Shown here: positions 7,772-18,385 of the stretch, in pieces
Numbering within the stretch: position 1 is the first letter of the stretch
How the letters are laid out: each line of letters starts with the position of its first letter
NCBI RefSeq assembly: GCF_001628715.1
Contig: NZ_CP011120.1
Span: forward strand, 1,662,001-1,726,000
Direction of reading: 5' to 3'
From: Acetobacter oryzifermentans
GTDB lineage: Bacteria; Pseudomonadota; Alphaproteobacteria; Acetobacterales; Acetobacteraceae
DNA: 64,000 bases
Notes under the pieces: generated by a model
What the model saw: the letters and a program-made list of their open reading frames with translations, nothing else
Told to the model about the DNA's origin: nothing
Database searches by the model: none
Program-made: the position numbers and the translations under genes

Positions 7772-9600
7772 GCCGCATTGCCAGAAGCAGGCTTGGCTAT
7801 TTGTTCCGGCGCAACCAACCCTATTGCTACGTATCCTGGTGTTAAAGTTGGTTGTGGCTCATCCTCTGCCGATACAATCGTGATGGCCGCATCTTTCTGA
7901 AGCACCAGAAACAACAGGAAATGGCTGCTTTCACTCAGCAGATAATCCTGATTAGCTTCGGTAACTTCTATCGCAACAAAATGCCAGCCTTGGCTCACCA
8001 GCGCTTCCAACACGGTAAAATTCCACGCAGGCTGCCCCAAAACCTTTCCGCGCGCTTCCCGGCTAAACCCGCGGTACTGATCCAGCCGCGCAATGCCGGG
8101 GCTGACCTGATAAACTCTCTGCCGCCCGAAATGGGGAGCCAGATGTGCACAGACCAGCCCATTGTAAATGGCATCTGGCGTAGCTGAAATAAGATAATCA
8201 GCCGGGCGCTCCTCCAAATTTTCTGTGCCTTCTTCCGATAAAACTTCAGCACATAAAACAGGCACACCAGCAAGCTCGGCTGGGCGTAAATCACCCAAAG
8301 AACTATCCACCAGCAACACAGGTGTGCCTACGGCGTGCACTGCCATAGCCAACTGTGTGGACCAATCATTGGCCCCCACAATAGCCAGCGCGGGTTGATT
8401 GGAAAGCGTAAGATGCAACCGGCGACCTAGTGGAATAAGGGAAAAACCATGCAAAATCATGGTGGAGGCAATAACGGCAAAAACAGCCGGCATAACCTGA
8501 GAAGCCCCAGGGTAACCTGCATCCTGCAATCGTATCCCAGCGGCGCCTGCAACTGCCGCCGCCACAATCCCACGCGGTGCAATCCACCCCATAAATAACC
8601 GTTCGGCCCGGCTTAGGCTGGAACCTATGGTAGCCAACCAAATACCCAAAGGCCTGACCACAAACAGCACTGCTAGCGTTAAAGCCCCAATAGACCATGA
8701 CAAACCAGCAAGCTCACTTCGTGTCAGATCGGCTGTAAGCATAATGAACAGGATGGAGACAATGAGCACCACCAGCGCTTCTTTCATCCGCTGGATTTCC
8801 GCCATACCGGGAATACGCAGATTAACCAAAGCCATGCCGAACACGGTAGAGGCAATTAGCCCAGCCCCATCCATGGTTAAAGTGCCGATAACGTAAAGAA
8901 TCAGCGCAAGGCTAAGCAGTATCGGCATTTTCAGAAGATCGGGCATTAAATCCCGTATGCACAGCCACCGCACAAACCATGCCGCACCAATGCCAAGCGC
9001 AATCATCAATGTAGCGCTCATCAGCATATGCGGGATGATAGATACAAAAAATGTGCCAGACCCCTCACCCGGCTGCATAAGCAACACTTCCAGCACTAAC
9101 GTGGCCAGAATAGCACCTACGGGGTCATTCAAAATAGCTTCCCACCGCAGAAAGGCTGCAATGCGCGGTTTCAGCTTGGCATGGCGTAACAGGGGCAAAA
9201 CAACCGTTGGGCCGGTAACCACAATAATGGCGCCAAACAAAAAGGCTGGGCCCCAGCCCATACGCCCAACATAATGGGCGGCAATGCTGCCTAAAATTAA
9301 ATTGATCGGCAATGCCACCAGCGTAAGGCGCAAAACGCCCTCACCGGCTTCTTTTAACTGACGAAAATCTAATGCAAGGCCGCCTTCAAACACGATAAGC
9401 GCCACCGCCAAAGAAACCATTTGGTGGAAAGCGCTACCTGCAACCTCTGAGGGATGCATGATTTGCAACCCCGGCCCCAAAAGCAGCCCCAGAGAAAAAA
9501 GCAGAACAATGGCAGGTAACCTGAACCGCCAAGCCGCCCATTGTGCCAGCATACCGCCGCCCAGCACGAGAAAAACAAAAAGAATTACGCTTTCAGTCAT
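7768..9600 (-). CDS. CPA-family monovalent cation/proton antiporter with C-terminal nucleotide-binding-like domain
   Basis: 610 residues. About the first 400 form 12-13 membrane helices of the Na+/H+ exchanger fold. Landmarks are LLLGPGLQIM, the acidic FEGGLALDFRQL, the transport-site ND in ILNDPVGAILATLVLEV, and WIAPRGIVAAAVA. The last 200 residues resemble a TrkA-N Rossmann domain (LAIVGANDWSTQLAMAV... DYLISATPDAIYNGLVC), but the dinucleotide glycine motif is degenerate (GANDWS). It would exchange Na+ or K+ for protons across the inner membrane, useful for pH homeostasis in acid. No good Shine-Dalgarno lies before the ATG. A large inverted repeat sits immediately upstream. Confidence 0.88.
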   Translation of the reverse strand: MTESVILFVFLVLGGGMLAQWAAWRFRLPAIVLLFSLGLLLGPGLQIMHPSEVAGSAFHQMVSLAVALIVFEGGLALDFRQLKEAGEGVLRLTLVALPINLILGSIAAHYVGRMGWGPAFLFGAIIVVTGPTVVLPLLRHAKLKPRIAAFLRWEAILNDPVGAILATLVLEVLLMQPGEGSGTFFVSIIPHMLMSATLMIALGIGAAWFVRWLCIRDLMPDLLKMPILLSLALILYVIGTLTMDGAGLIASTVFGMALVNLRIPGMAEIQRMKEALVVLIVSILFIMLTADLTRSELAGLSWSIGALTLAVLFVVRPLGIWLATIGSSLSRAERLFMGWIAPRGIVAAAVAGAAGIRLQDAGYPGASQVMPAVFAVIASTMILHGFSLIPLGRRLHLTLSNQPALAIVGANDWSTQLAMAVHAVGTPVLLVDSSLGDLRPAELAGVPVLCAEVLSEEGTENLEERPADYLISATPDAIYNGLVCAHLAPHFGRQRVYQVSPGIARLDQYRGFSREARGKVLGQPAWNFTVLEALVSQGWHFVAIEVTEANQDYLLSESSHFLLFLVLQKDAAITIVSAEDEPQPTLTPGYVAIGLVAPEQIAKPASGNAA

Positions 9601-9612
9601 GCTAGGCCATTT

Positions 9613-9675
9613 ATCTTATTGGTCTGTAGAACCTGATGAATCAGGCATCAGTATTATGCGTAAGACCAATAAGAT
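9613..9675 (-). promoter_or_regulatory. Large stem-loop leader between rsmB and the antiporter gene
   Basis: A perfect 13-bp inverted repeat, ATCTTATTGGTCT (9613-9625) and AGACCAATAAGAT (9663-9675), encloses 37 bases that contain a second perfect 6-bp hairpin (CTGATG / CATCAG on the minus strand). The structure ends about 12 bases before the antiporter start codon. It could be a translational or transcriptional control element of the antiporter, a processing site, or a small mobile relic. No known riboswitch consensus was recognised. Confidence 0.5.
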
Positions 9676-9695
9676 GAACAGTTAAAAATGTTTTC

Positions 9696-11009
9696 CTATT
9701 CTATACCTGCCTCAGCTTCTGGCGCGGCACGTTCCATTACGGCGGCAAAAAAGCCATCTGTTCCATCCCGCAGAGGGCTTAAACTGATGGAGCTTTCCTG
9801 ACGCAAGGCCTGCGGCATTTCTGGGCTACCTGAAGGAACAAGCCTGAAATCAGGATGGCGTGCCAAAAATGCTGTAACCTGATCCATGTTTTCTGCGCGT
9901 AGCAAAGAACAGGTTGCATACACCATGCGCCCTCCGGCCCGAACAAGTGCTGCCGCCCGGTCCATAATGGCAGCCTGCTTTTCCAACAGCTCTGTCAGAT
10001 CCTGTTCCGTAGTGCGGAAACGTGCATCTGGATTCCGGCGCCATGTGCCCGTTCCACTACATGGTGCATCCACCAATACCCGATCGAATGATCCAGCCCG
10101 ACGTTTGGCCCATTTATCTCCCGGCACAAGCAAGTGCCGTTCAACATTATGCACGCCTGCACGCCGCAAGCGTTTAACTGCACCTTCTAACCGAGGCGCA
10201 GAAACATCGCATGCAACAATATGGCCTTTGTTTTCCATCATCATGGCCATAGCAAGCGTTTTACCGCCCGCACCTGCGCAATAATCCAACACACGCATCT
10301 GGGGTTCAACGCCACTTATGGCAGCAACAAGCTGGCTGCCTTCATCCTGAATTTCCACCAGCCCATCACGGAATGCCACACTTGTTGTAACTGGCAAACG
10401 TGCAGGTAAACGCAGCCCCCACGGAGAAAGCGGTGTAGGTTCAGCATGCAGGCCTTCACATGCCAGACTACGTTGTGCCTCCTTACGGGGGCCACGCAGA
10501 ATATTCACCCGCAAATCCAGAGGCGCTGGGGTGGACATAGCTGCAAGCTCTTCTTCCAGCTTATCGCCAAACGTTGCTTCCAGATGGGGCAACAGCCAAT
10601 CCGGCAGTTCCAGCCGAACAGCACGAGGCATTTCCGGGTTATCCAGAGTTTTGCCCGCAAGCGGCGTAAGGGTTGAAAGTTCCCCACGCGTCAACGCCCC
10701 TGCGGCAAAGCGCCCCTGCTCAAACATTTCCTCTACTTCTGCAAGAGAGAAACCATCGAACAACAGACGCGCTCCGGCCCGGAGCCGAGCAGACGCCACC
10801 TGCCCTTTTTGCTCCAACCACCAACCAAGCCGACGCCACGCCCGCATAACATCCCATACAAGGCCGGATATGGCTCTGCGGTCTCCACCGCCCATATAGC
10901 GCCGCTCTCTAAAAAAGCTGTTGGCGACAGCATCGGCGGGTTTGCGCGGGGCGGCTTCCATTGCTGCAAGCAGATCAATAGCGGCCGCAAGCCTGGCTGA
11001 AGGTGTCAT
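9696..11009 (-). CDS. rsmB: RsmB-type rRNA (cytosine-5) methyltransferase (NOL1/NOP2/Sun family)
   Basis: 437 residues. An N-terminal NusB-like helical region (residues about 1-140) precedes a SAM-dependent m5C methyltransferase domain. Visible motifs are the SAM site VLDYCAGAGGKTLAMA, the catalytic-loop DAPCSGTGTWRRNPDAR and the second cysteine YATCSLLRAEN. It likely methylates C967-equivalent or a similar cytosine in 16S rRNA. It begins 9 bp after the guaB stop, so the two are almost certainly one transcript. Assignment to RsmB rather than a paralogous Sun-family enzyme rests on the N-terminal domain and general similarity only. Confidence 0.9.
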   Translation of the reverse strand: MTPSARLAAAIDLLAAMEAAPRKPADAVANSFFRERRYMGGGDRRAISGLVWDVMRAWRRLGWWLEQKGQVASARLRAGARLLFDGFSLAEVEEMFEQGRFAAGALTRGELSTLTPLAGKTLDNPEMPRAVRLELPDWLLPHLEATFGDKLEEELAAMSTPAPLDLRVNILRGPRKEAQRSLACEGLHAEPTPLSPWGLRLPARLPVTTSVAFRDGLVEIQDEGSQLVAAISGVEPQMRVLDYCAGAGGKTLAMAMMMENKGHIVACDVSAPRLEGAVKRLRRAGVHNVERHLLVPGDKWAKRRAGSFDRVLVDAPCSGTGTWRRNPDARFRTTEQDLTELLEKQAAIMDRAAALVRAGGRMVYATCSLLRAENMDQVTAFLARHPDFRLVPSGSPEMPQALRQESSISLSPLRDGTDGFFAAVMERAAPEAEAGIE

Positions 11010-11018
11010 ATGTGGTTA

Positions 11019-12533
<1,515 letters not shown>

Positions 12534-12674
12534 TTACCCTGAAGCATACGCTACGCCGCAGGTCACCCGACCATTGGCGCTCCCTCTTATGATGATGCAC
12601 GCATAAACGCAAGCATTACACGCACCTTCTGTCTGTTTTTTTAACGTAAATGCAAAAAAGCAGAGGAGGAAAGT

Positions 12675-14372
12675 TTGAAAGACACCCGCATACAGGCCAT
12701 AACACGGGAGATGAAACGTGTTCTTCCTTTCCTGTGGGGTTTTATGCTGGCCCCTGCTGCTGCACATGCAGTGGAAACTCCACATACAGGAGGCACGCTG
12801 CGCATTCTGGTTTCCAGCGCAGCGGGCACACTTGATCCACAGATATCCTATATTGGCTTAACCAAGTTTTTTGAAACGCCTGTTTACGATACGCTTTTAA
12901 CCTACCCCAAATTTGCAGGAACAGGCGCGCAACCCGTTATTCCCAATCTGGCAGAAAACGTGCCCCAGCCAGAAGATAACGGGCTGACCTATAGGCTCAC
13001 CTTGCGCAAAGGTATTCACTTCTCCAACGGGCAACTTTTAACCGTGGCGGATGTGGCGGCTTCTTTCCGGCGTATTTTTGCTGCTGGCAGCCCGACTGCT
13101 GGGCCGTATTACAGCGCAATCAAAGGGGCTGATGCCTGCCTGAAAGACACAGCCCATTGCACTTTAGCCGAGGGCATTAAAACAGACGCAACGGCAAACA
13201 CCATTACATTTCATCTCAGCCACCCGGACCCGGAATTTCTGGAACATCTGGCGTGGGTTCATGCAGCTATTTTGCCAGCGAGCACGCCCACGCATGATAT
13301 GGGTAATACAGCCCCTCCGGGTACGGGGCCTTACCAAATTACAGATTACAACCCCACAACGCACATGCGTTTTGAGCGGAATCCATACTTTCATGAATGG
13401 TCGCATAATGCGCAGCCTGCGGGCTTTCCTGACCACGTAGAAGTAACATTCGGATTGGAGCCAGAAGCCGCTGTAACCGCGGTAGAAAATGGCCAAGCTG
13501 ATCTAATGTATGAAAACGTTCCACTAGACCGCTTGGGTGAGGTCGGCAGTAAATATGCAGGCCAAGTGCATATCTTTACCCCTCTGTTGTATTACTACGC
13601 GACGTTAAATGTAAATGAACCGCCGTTTACATCCCTCAAGGTGCGGCAGGCACTTAATTACGCGGTAAACCGTCATGCTATGGTGATTTACGATGGCGGC
13701 AGTGCTGTTGCATCTCCGCAGTGCCAGCTTCTGCCAGAAGGCACTCCGGGGTATGAACGCTTTTGCTCCTATACCGCTGGCGCATCCCCTCAAAACCCTG
13801 CACCAGAATGGGCCAAACCGGATATGGAAAAAGCCCGTCAGCTTGTGCAGGAAAGTGGCACCAAGGGTATGCGGGTAACTATTGTAACCCCATCTGGCGG
13901 TAAATCAGACAATACTGCACTAGATTTGCGCAGTGTATTGGAAAATCTGGGGTACAAGGCTTCAGTTCACAGTATCAGCCCGGCCATCCATTTCACGTTT
14001 GTGCAGAACTCAGACAACCATGTGCAGATTTCCATTGGTGGGTGGAGTGCAGATTACCCATCGGCTGCCAGCTTTCTGGACACGTTGTTTGCGTGCTCCA
14101 ATTTTCATCCCCATTCCGATAATTCACCCAATATGTCCGGCTTTTGTGATCCGCATATTGACGACATGATGCACCACGCTGCTCAGCTTGCCTTAACAGA
14201 TCGCACAGCCAGCAATGCGGCATGGGCTCAGGTTGATAAAGCCCTGATGGCACAGGCCCCTGCCGTACCTTTTGTACAAACCAAAAGGGTTGTGCTGGTT
14301 TCTAAACGCACACGAAATATAATTATTACGCTTAATGATGAAATCCTGCTTTCTCAGCTACAGGCTCCATGA
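12675..14372 (+). CDS. ABC transporter substrate-binding protein, family 5 (oligopeptide/dipeptide type)
   Basis: 565 residues with a signal peptide ending near AAAHA-VE. The start is a TTG at 12675 placed 6 bases after a strong AGAGGAGGAAAG ribosome site; an ATG at 12711 is a weaker alternative. The family 5 lobes are recognisable from GGTLRILVSSAAGTLDPQ, VYDTLLTYP, LRKGIHFSNGQLLTVADV, GTGPYQIT and VRQALNYAVNR. It captures a peptide or similar ligand in the periplasm for the permeases encoded next. The downstream gene overlaps it by 4 bases (ATGA), so the operon begins here. Substrate specificity cannot be read from sequence. Confidence 0.9.
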   Translation: MKDTRIQAITREMKRVLPFLWGFMLAPAAAHAVETPHTGGTLRILVSSAAGTLDPQISYIGLTKFFETPVYDTLLTYPKFAGTGAQPVIPNLAENVPQPEDNGLTYRLTLRKGIHFSNGQLLTVADVAASFRRIFAAGSPTAGPYYSAIKGADACLKDTAHCTLAEGIKTDATANTITFHLSHPDPEFLEHLAWVHAAILPASTPTHDMGNTAPPGTGPYQITDYNPTTHMRFERNPYFHEWSHNAQPAGFPDHVEVTFGLEPEAAVTAVENGQADLMYENVPLDRLGEVGSKYAGQVHIFTPLLYYYATLNVNEPPFTSLKVRQALNYAVNRHAMVIYDGGSAVASPQCQLLPEGTPGYERFCSYTAGASPQNPAPEWAKPDMEKARQLVQESGTKGMRVTIVTPSGGKSDNTALDLRSVLENLGYKASVHSISPAIHFTFVQNSDNHVQISIGGWSADYPSAASFLDTLFACSNFHPHSDNSPNMSGFCDPHIDDMMHHAAQLALTDRTASNAAWAQVDKALMAQAPAVPFVQTKRVVLVSKRTRNIIITLNDEILLSQLQAP

Positions 14373-15388
14373 CTGATCTCGCCCCCACTTTTGCGCAAGA
14401 TACCAAACCACCCGGCCCTTGGCGGATGGCGTTGCGGTCCCTACGCCATAATCGCTCTGCACTGTTTTCTTTTGCCGTTTTGGTATTTCTGGCTGTAGCC
14501 AGCCTGCTTGCGCCTTATTACGCACGCTATGTTGCACATACAGATCCGTTCGTTTCCAACGTAGCAGGTGCCATCACGGTGGGTGGGCAGGAAGTGGATA
14601 TCATGCAACCCAATGATAACCCATTGCACCTTGGCCTTAGCCCCATTGGCCCCACATGGCATGGAACTTACATGCTGGGGGCGGATAGCCAGGGGCGTGA
14701 TGTTGCAGCACGGTTACTTTATGGCGGACGGAACTCTTTGCTGATTTCGTTCTGCTCTGCCGTTCTATGCCTTGTAATGGCTGCTGCTGTCGGAATAACT
14801 GCTGGTTTTTGCGGTGGCATTATAGATACCGTTCTCTCCCGCATGATGGATATTATGTGGTCTGTTCCCGTATATCTGTTTGCTATTTCTCTTTCCATTG
14901 TCACGGTAAGTGATGGGCTGCATCTGGGCCCGTTTGTTATTGAATCTGATAACCTGCTTTTACCTATCTGCATTATCGCGCTGGTTTATGTGCCTTATGC
15001 TGCACGCCCTATTAGGGGACGGGTTATGGCATTGCGGGAAGCTGAGTTTGTTATGGCCGCACGCTGCCTTGGCGTACCCCGCTGGCGTATTGTGCTGCAA
15101 GATATTCTCCCCAACGTCACCTCCACCCTTGTTGTTCTTGGGCCACTTATCATGGCCATGTCCTTGCTGGCTGAAAGCGCACTCTCGTTTTTGTCCATTG
15201 GGGTGCAGGCCCCTGCGGCATCTTGGGGTACGCTTATTCAAGATGGTGAAGGATTGATTTATACACGCCCCATGGTGGCCATTGCCCCGGGCTTGGCCAT
15301 TATAGCTGTAGTACTGGCCCTGAACATTCTAGGCGATGGCCTGCGAGATGCGCTGGATGTGCGTGATGCCAGCCACCGCGAACAATAG
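14369..15388 (+). CDS. ABC transporter permease (DppC/OppC type)
   Basis: 339 residues. The N-terminal helix region (RHNRSALFSFAVLVFLAVASL) is the OppC_N domain. About five more helices follow, with the transporter loop visible around MAARCLGVPRWRIVLQDILPNV (EAA-type motif). It starts inside the substrate-binding protein gene (ATGA overlap), showing translational coupling, and precedes the DppB-type permease. This C-before-B gene order is the reverse of the classical dpp/opp order. Confidence 0.92.
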   Translation: MTDLAPTFAQDTKPPGPWRMALRSLRHNRSALFSFAVLVFLAVASLLAPYYARYVAHTDPFVSNVAGAITVGGQEVDIMQPNDNPLHLGLSPIGPTWHGTYMLGADSQGRDVAARLLYGGRNSLLISFCSAVLCLVMAAAVGITAGFCGGIIDTVLSRMMDIMWSVPVYLFAISLSIVTVSDGLHLGPFVIESDNLLLPICIIALVYVPYAARPIRGRVMALREAEFVMAARCLGVPRWRIVLQDILPNVTSTLVVLGPLIMAMSLLAESALSFLSIGVQAPAASWGTLIQDGEGLIYTRPMVAIAPGLAIIAVVLALNILGDGLRDALDVRDASHREQ

Positions 15389-15400
15389 GAGGCCCACCGC

Positions 15401-16375
15401 ATGTTGATGGCCGCCCTCCGCCGAGTGGGACAAACAGTTTTCGTGCTGTTTGGTATTTCCGCATTAGTATTTGCTGTATTTTTTGCCACACCGGGCGCAG
15501 ACCCTACAGCTAGGATTGCTGGCAAAAACGCATCGCCTCAGACCATGCAGAAAGTGCGGCAGGAATACGGGTTTGATCGCCCCTTACCCGTTCAATATGC
15601 CATCATGATGAAAAAGCTGTTCATCACACAAGATTTGGCCTCTTACGCAGATAGAGGCGAACTGGTGGTGCCCGAAATTGCACGCGCGGCCCCGGTTACA
15701 GTTTCCTTAGTATGTGGTGCGGCCATTATCTGGGTTGTCGTTTCCATTGTCATGGGCACTCTGGCTGCCGCCCTTAAAGGCTCATGGATTGACCGCACGC
15801 TAATGATGCTGGGGTTAATTGGCATTTCCATACCCGTTTTCTGGCTTGGGCAAGTCGCAAACCTGATAACGCAGAACCGCTACCACGATACCTGGCTTTT
15901 TTCATGGGTACCGGCTCTGGGCTATGTGCCGCTTACACAAAACCCTTGGGGCTGGTTCAAAGCCTTGGTTATTCCATGGGTTGTGCTGGCGGTTTTATTT
16001 ATTGGTGTTTATAGCCGCGTGCTGCGGGCAGACCTTGTTGCGCTATCTGGAGAAGATTTTATACGCACGGCCCGCGCCAAAGGACTTTCTCCTTCTCGTA
16101 TTCTTATCCGGCACGGACTGCGCACGGCTATGGTTACCTTTGTATCTCTGTTCGGTATGGATTTTGCTCAGTTGGTCGGAGGGGGCGCTTTGTTGACCGA
16201 AGTGGTTTTCGGCCTGCCTGGAGTTGGTCGCCTCACCTATCAGGCCCTTACCAATCTGGATCTGCCTCTTATTATGGCCACCGTTATGTATTCTGCCGTA
16301 TTTGTTGTGCTGGCAAATGCGGCGGTTGATATGATCTACCTTCTGCTTGACCCGCGAGTGCGCGATGCCCGCTAA
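15401..16375 (+). CDS. ABC transporter permease (DppB/OppB type)
   Basis: 324 residues with about six membrane helices. The N-terminus (RRVGQTVFVLFGISALVF) is the typical first helix of OppB-type permeases. The EAA loop is RTARAKGLSPSRILIRHGLR and the C-terminus ends with the usual LDPRVRDAR. It starts 12 bp after the preceding permease, with an AATAGGAGG ribosome site. The following ATPase gene overlaps its end by 11 bases. Confidence 0.92.
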   Translation: MLMAALRRVGQTVFVLFGISALVFAVFFATPGADPTARIAGKNASPQTMQKVRQEYGFDRPLPVQYAIMMKKLFITQDLASYADRGELVVPEIARAAPVTVSLVCGAAIIWVVVSIVMGTLAAALKGSWIDRTLMMLGLIGISIPVFWLGQVANLITQNRYHDTWLFSWVPALGYVPLTQNPWGWFKALVIPWVVLAVLFIGVYSRVLRADLVALSGEDFIRTARAKGLSPSRILIRHGLRTAMVTFVSLFGMDFAQLVGGGALLTEVVFGLPGVGRLTYQALTNLDLPLIMATVMYSAVFVVLANAAVDMIYLLLDPRVRDAR

Positions 16376-17408
16376 CATGCCCCCCCACGCCCTGCTGGAT
16401 GTGCGAGACCTACGGGTAAGTTTTCCGGCCCGTGGGAAGATGATTCCGATTGTAGATGGTGTTTCCTTCACCCTAAACCATCAAGATATTCTAGGGCTGG
16501 TGGGGGAATCTGGATCAGGTAAATCTGTCACGGCTTTAGCACTTATGGGGCTGATTGATGCTCCGGGCGTGCAGGTAACGGGTTCTGTCTGCTTCCGGGG
16601 GCAGGAACTGATAGGAATGCCGCCAAAAAAGCTACGGCGCCTACGTGGCAAAGAAATTGCCATGATCTTTCAGGACCCCATGACAGCCTTTACACCAGTT
16701 TACACAATAGGCTGGCAAATTGATGAGCAAATACGGACCCATGAACGTGTTTCGCGCAAACAGGCCCGCACCCGCACAGTGAAACTGTTGGGTGATATGG
16801 GCGTGCCAGACCCAGAGCGCACAGCCAACCGCTACCCACACCAATTGTCTGGGGGCTTACGCCAGCGCGCCATGATTGCCATGGCCCTTTCATGCAACCC
16901 ATCTCTCCTGATTGCAGACGAACCCACAACCGCGTTGGATGTAACCGTACAGGCACAGATACTGGAGCTGATACGCAGCTTGCGAGATACGCACCACTCA
17001 TCCGTTTTACTGATTACGCATGATATGGGCGTAGTGGCAGAAACCTGCGATAACAGCATGGTGCTCTATTCTGGCCGTGTTGCAGAATATGGGCCAACAT
17101 CTGCCCTATTTGCATCCCCCGCTCACCCATATACAGCCGGGCTTCTAGCCTCCATCCCGCCATTGGATGGGCCAAGACCATTACGTTTACCAGCCATTGC
17201 GGGTTCCCCTCCGCTTCCGCAAAACCGCCCGGCAGGATGTGCTTTTTCACCACGTTGCCAATACGCACATACAGCCTGCACAATAGCATTGCCACCTTAC
17301 GTTCAAACAGGGCCGAACCATTTTGCCGCTTGCGTTCTCCCGCAAGAAGGAAAATCTTTGCCACCACGCCTGAGTGATGCACTTGCACAGGAACACCTCC
17401 GGCCATGA
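16365..17408 (+). CDS. ABC transporter ATP-binding protein (DppD/OppD type)
   Basis: 347 residues from ATG 16365. Walker A is [14 protein letters not shown], the signature is [14 protein letters not shown], Walker B is [16 protein letters not shown] and the switch His lies in [12 protein letters not shown]. The C-terminal oligopeptide-transporter extension carries the Cys-rich segment ([14 protein letters not shown]). It powers the transporter together with the next ATPase. It overlaps both neighbours, so the five genes form one tight operon. Confidence 0.93.
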   Translation: MPANMPPHALLDVRDLRVSFPARGKMIPIVDGVSFTLNHQDILGLVGESGSGKSVTALALMGLIDAPGVQVTGSVCFRGQELIGMPPKKLRRLRGKEIAMIFQDPMTAFTPVYTIGWQIDEQIRTHERVSRKQARTRTVKLLGDMGVPDPERTANRYPHQLSGGLRQRAMIAMALSCNPSLLIADEPTTALDVTVQAQILELIRSLRDTHHSSVLLITHDMGVVAETCDNSMVLYSGRVAEYGPTSALFASPAHPYTAGLLASIPPLDGPRPLRLPAIAGSPPLPQNRPAGCAFSPRCQYAHTACTIALPPYVQTGPNHFAACVLPQEGKSLPPRLSDALAQEHLRP

Positions 17409-18385
17409 AAGCGTCCCAAGCCCCTTCGCCCATTTTGGATGTCCGCGATCTGTACAAAACATACCGCCTTCCCCGCGGGCAGGAACTCAAGGCTGTAGAT
17501 GGCGTTTCCTTTTTCGTTATGCCGGGGGAAGTGCTGGGCGTTGTGGGTGAATCTGGGTGCGGGAAATCATCCCTAGGGCGTTGTCTGCTCAAACTGATGC
17601 CGGCTACAAGTGGCCAGATTGTATTTGAAGGGCATGATATCACGCATCTATCTGAACGCACCTTGCGTCCCTTACGCCAGCGTATGCAGATGGTTTTTCA
17701 GGATTCCTACGCCAGTCTAAACCCGCGCCGAAGAATAGGAGACTTACTAGCCGAACCTCTTAAAGTTCATCCTAATGCCCAAGGCCGCAAGCGTTCCTCC
17801 ACCGAAATTACGGCGCGCTTACACGAACTGATGGAACTTGTCAGCCTGCCTATTACAGCATTGGCACGATATCCACATGAATTTTCTGGCGGGCAACGCC
17901 AACGTATTAACATTGCGCGTGCATTAGCTCTGTCCCCTCAATTGATTATTGCGGATGAGCCTGTTTCTGCCCTGGATGTTTCTGTTCAGGCCCAAATCAT
18001 CAATCTGTTTGCTGACTTACAAAAACAACTTGGCCTTACCTACGTATTTGTAGCGCATGATCTGGCTGTTGTGCGCCAGATATCAAACCGGGTAGCTGTC
18101 ATGTATCTGGGCCGCATTGTAGAAATTGGTGATACCGATAGCGTGCTACACACCCCCGCCCACCCCTATACAGCCGCTCTTACTGCTGCCATTCCGCGGC
18201 CTGTTACAGGGCTAGCACGCCCTGTGCCTTTGCAAGGGGATGTTCCCAGCCCCATTAACCGCCCGAGTGGTTGCCGTTTTCATACACGCTGCCCCTACGT
18301 ACAAACACGCTGCAAGCAGGAAGACCCAGCTTTACGCTCCATCCATCACGATAGGCATGAAGTGGCCTGCCATTTTCCGTTATGA
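17405..18385 (+). CDS. ABC transporter ATP-binding protein (DppF/OppF type)
   Basis: 326 residues, starting in a 4-base ATGA overlap with the previous ATPase. Walker A is GESGCGKSSLGRCL, the Q-loop MVFQDSYASLNPRRR is typical of OppF, the signature is HEFSGGQRQRINIA and Walker B is LIIADEPVSALDVSVQ. The C-terminus has the family Cys motif (CRFHTRCPYVQTRC). It is the last gene of the transporter operon, and its stop overlaps the convergent nitronate-monooxygenase-like gene by 6 bases. Confidence 0.93.
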   Translation: MKASQAPSPILDVRDLYKTYRLPRGQELKAVDGVSFFVMPGEVLGVVGESGCGKSSLGRCLLKLMPATSGQIVFEGHDITHLSERTLRPLRQRMQMVFQDSYASLNPRRRIGDLLAEPLKVHPNAQGRKRSSTEITARLHELMELVSLPITALARYPHEFSGGQRQRINIARALALSPQLIIADEPVSALDVSVQAQIINLFADLQKQLGLTYVFVAHDLAVVRQISNRVAVMYLGRIVEIGDTDSVLHTPAHPYTAALTAAIPRPVTGLARPVPLQGDVPSPINRPSGCRFHTRCPYVQTRCKQEDPALRSIHHDRHEVACHFPL

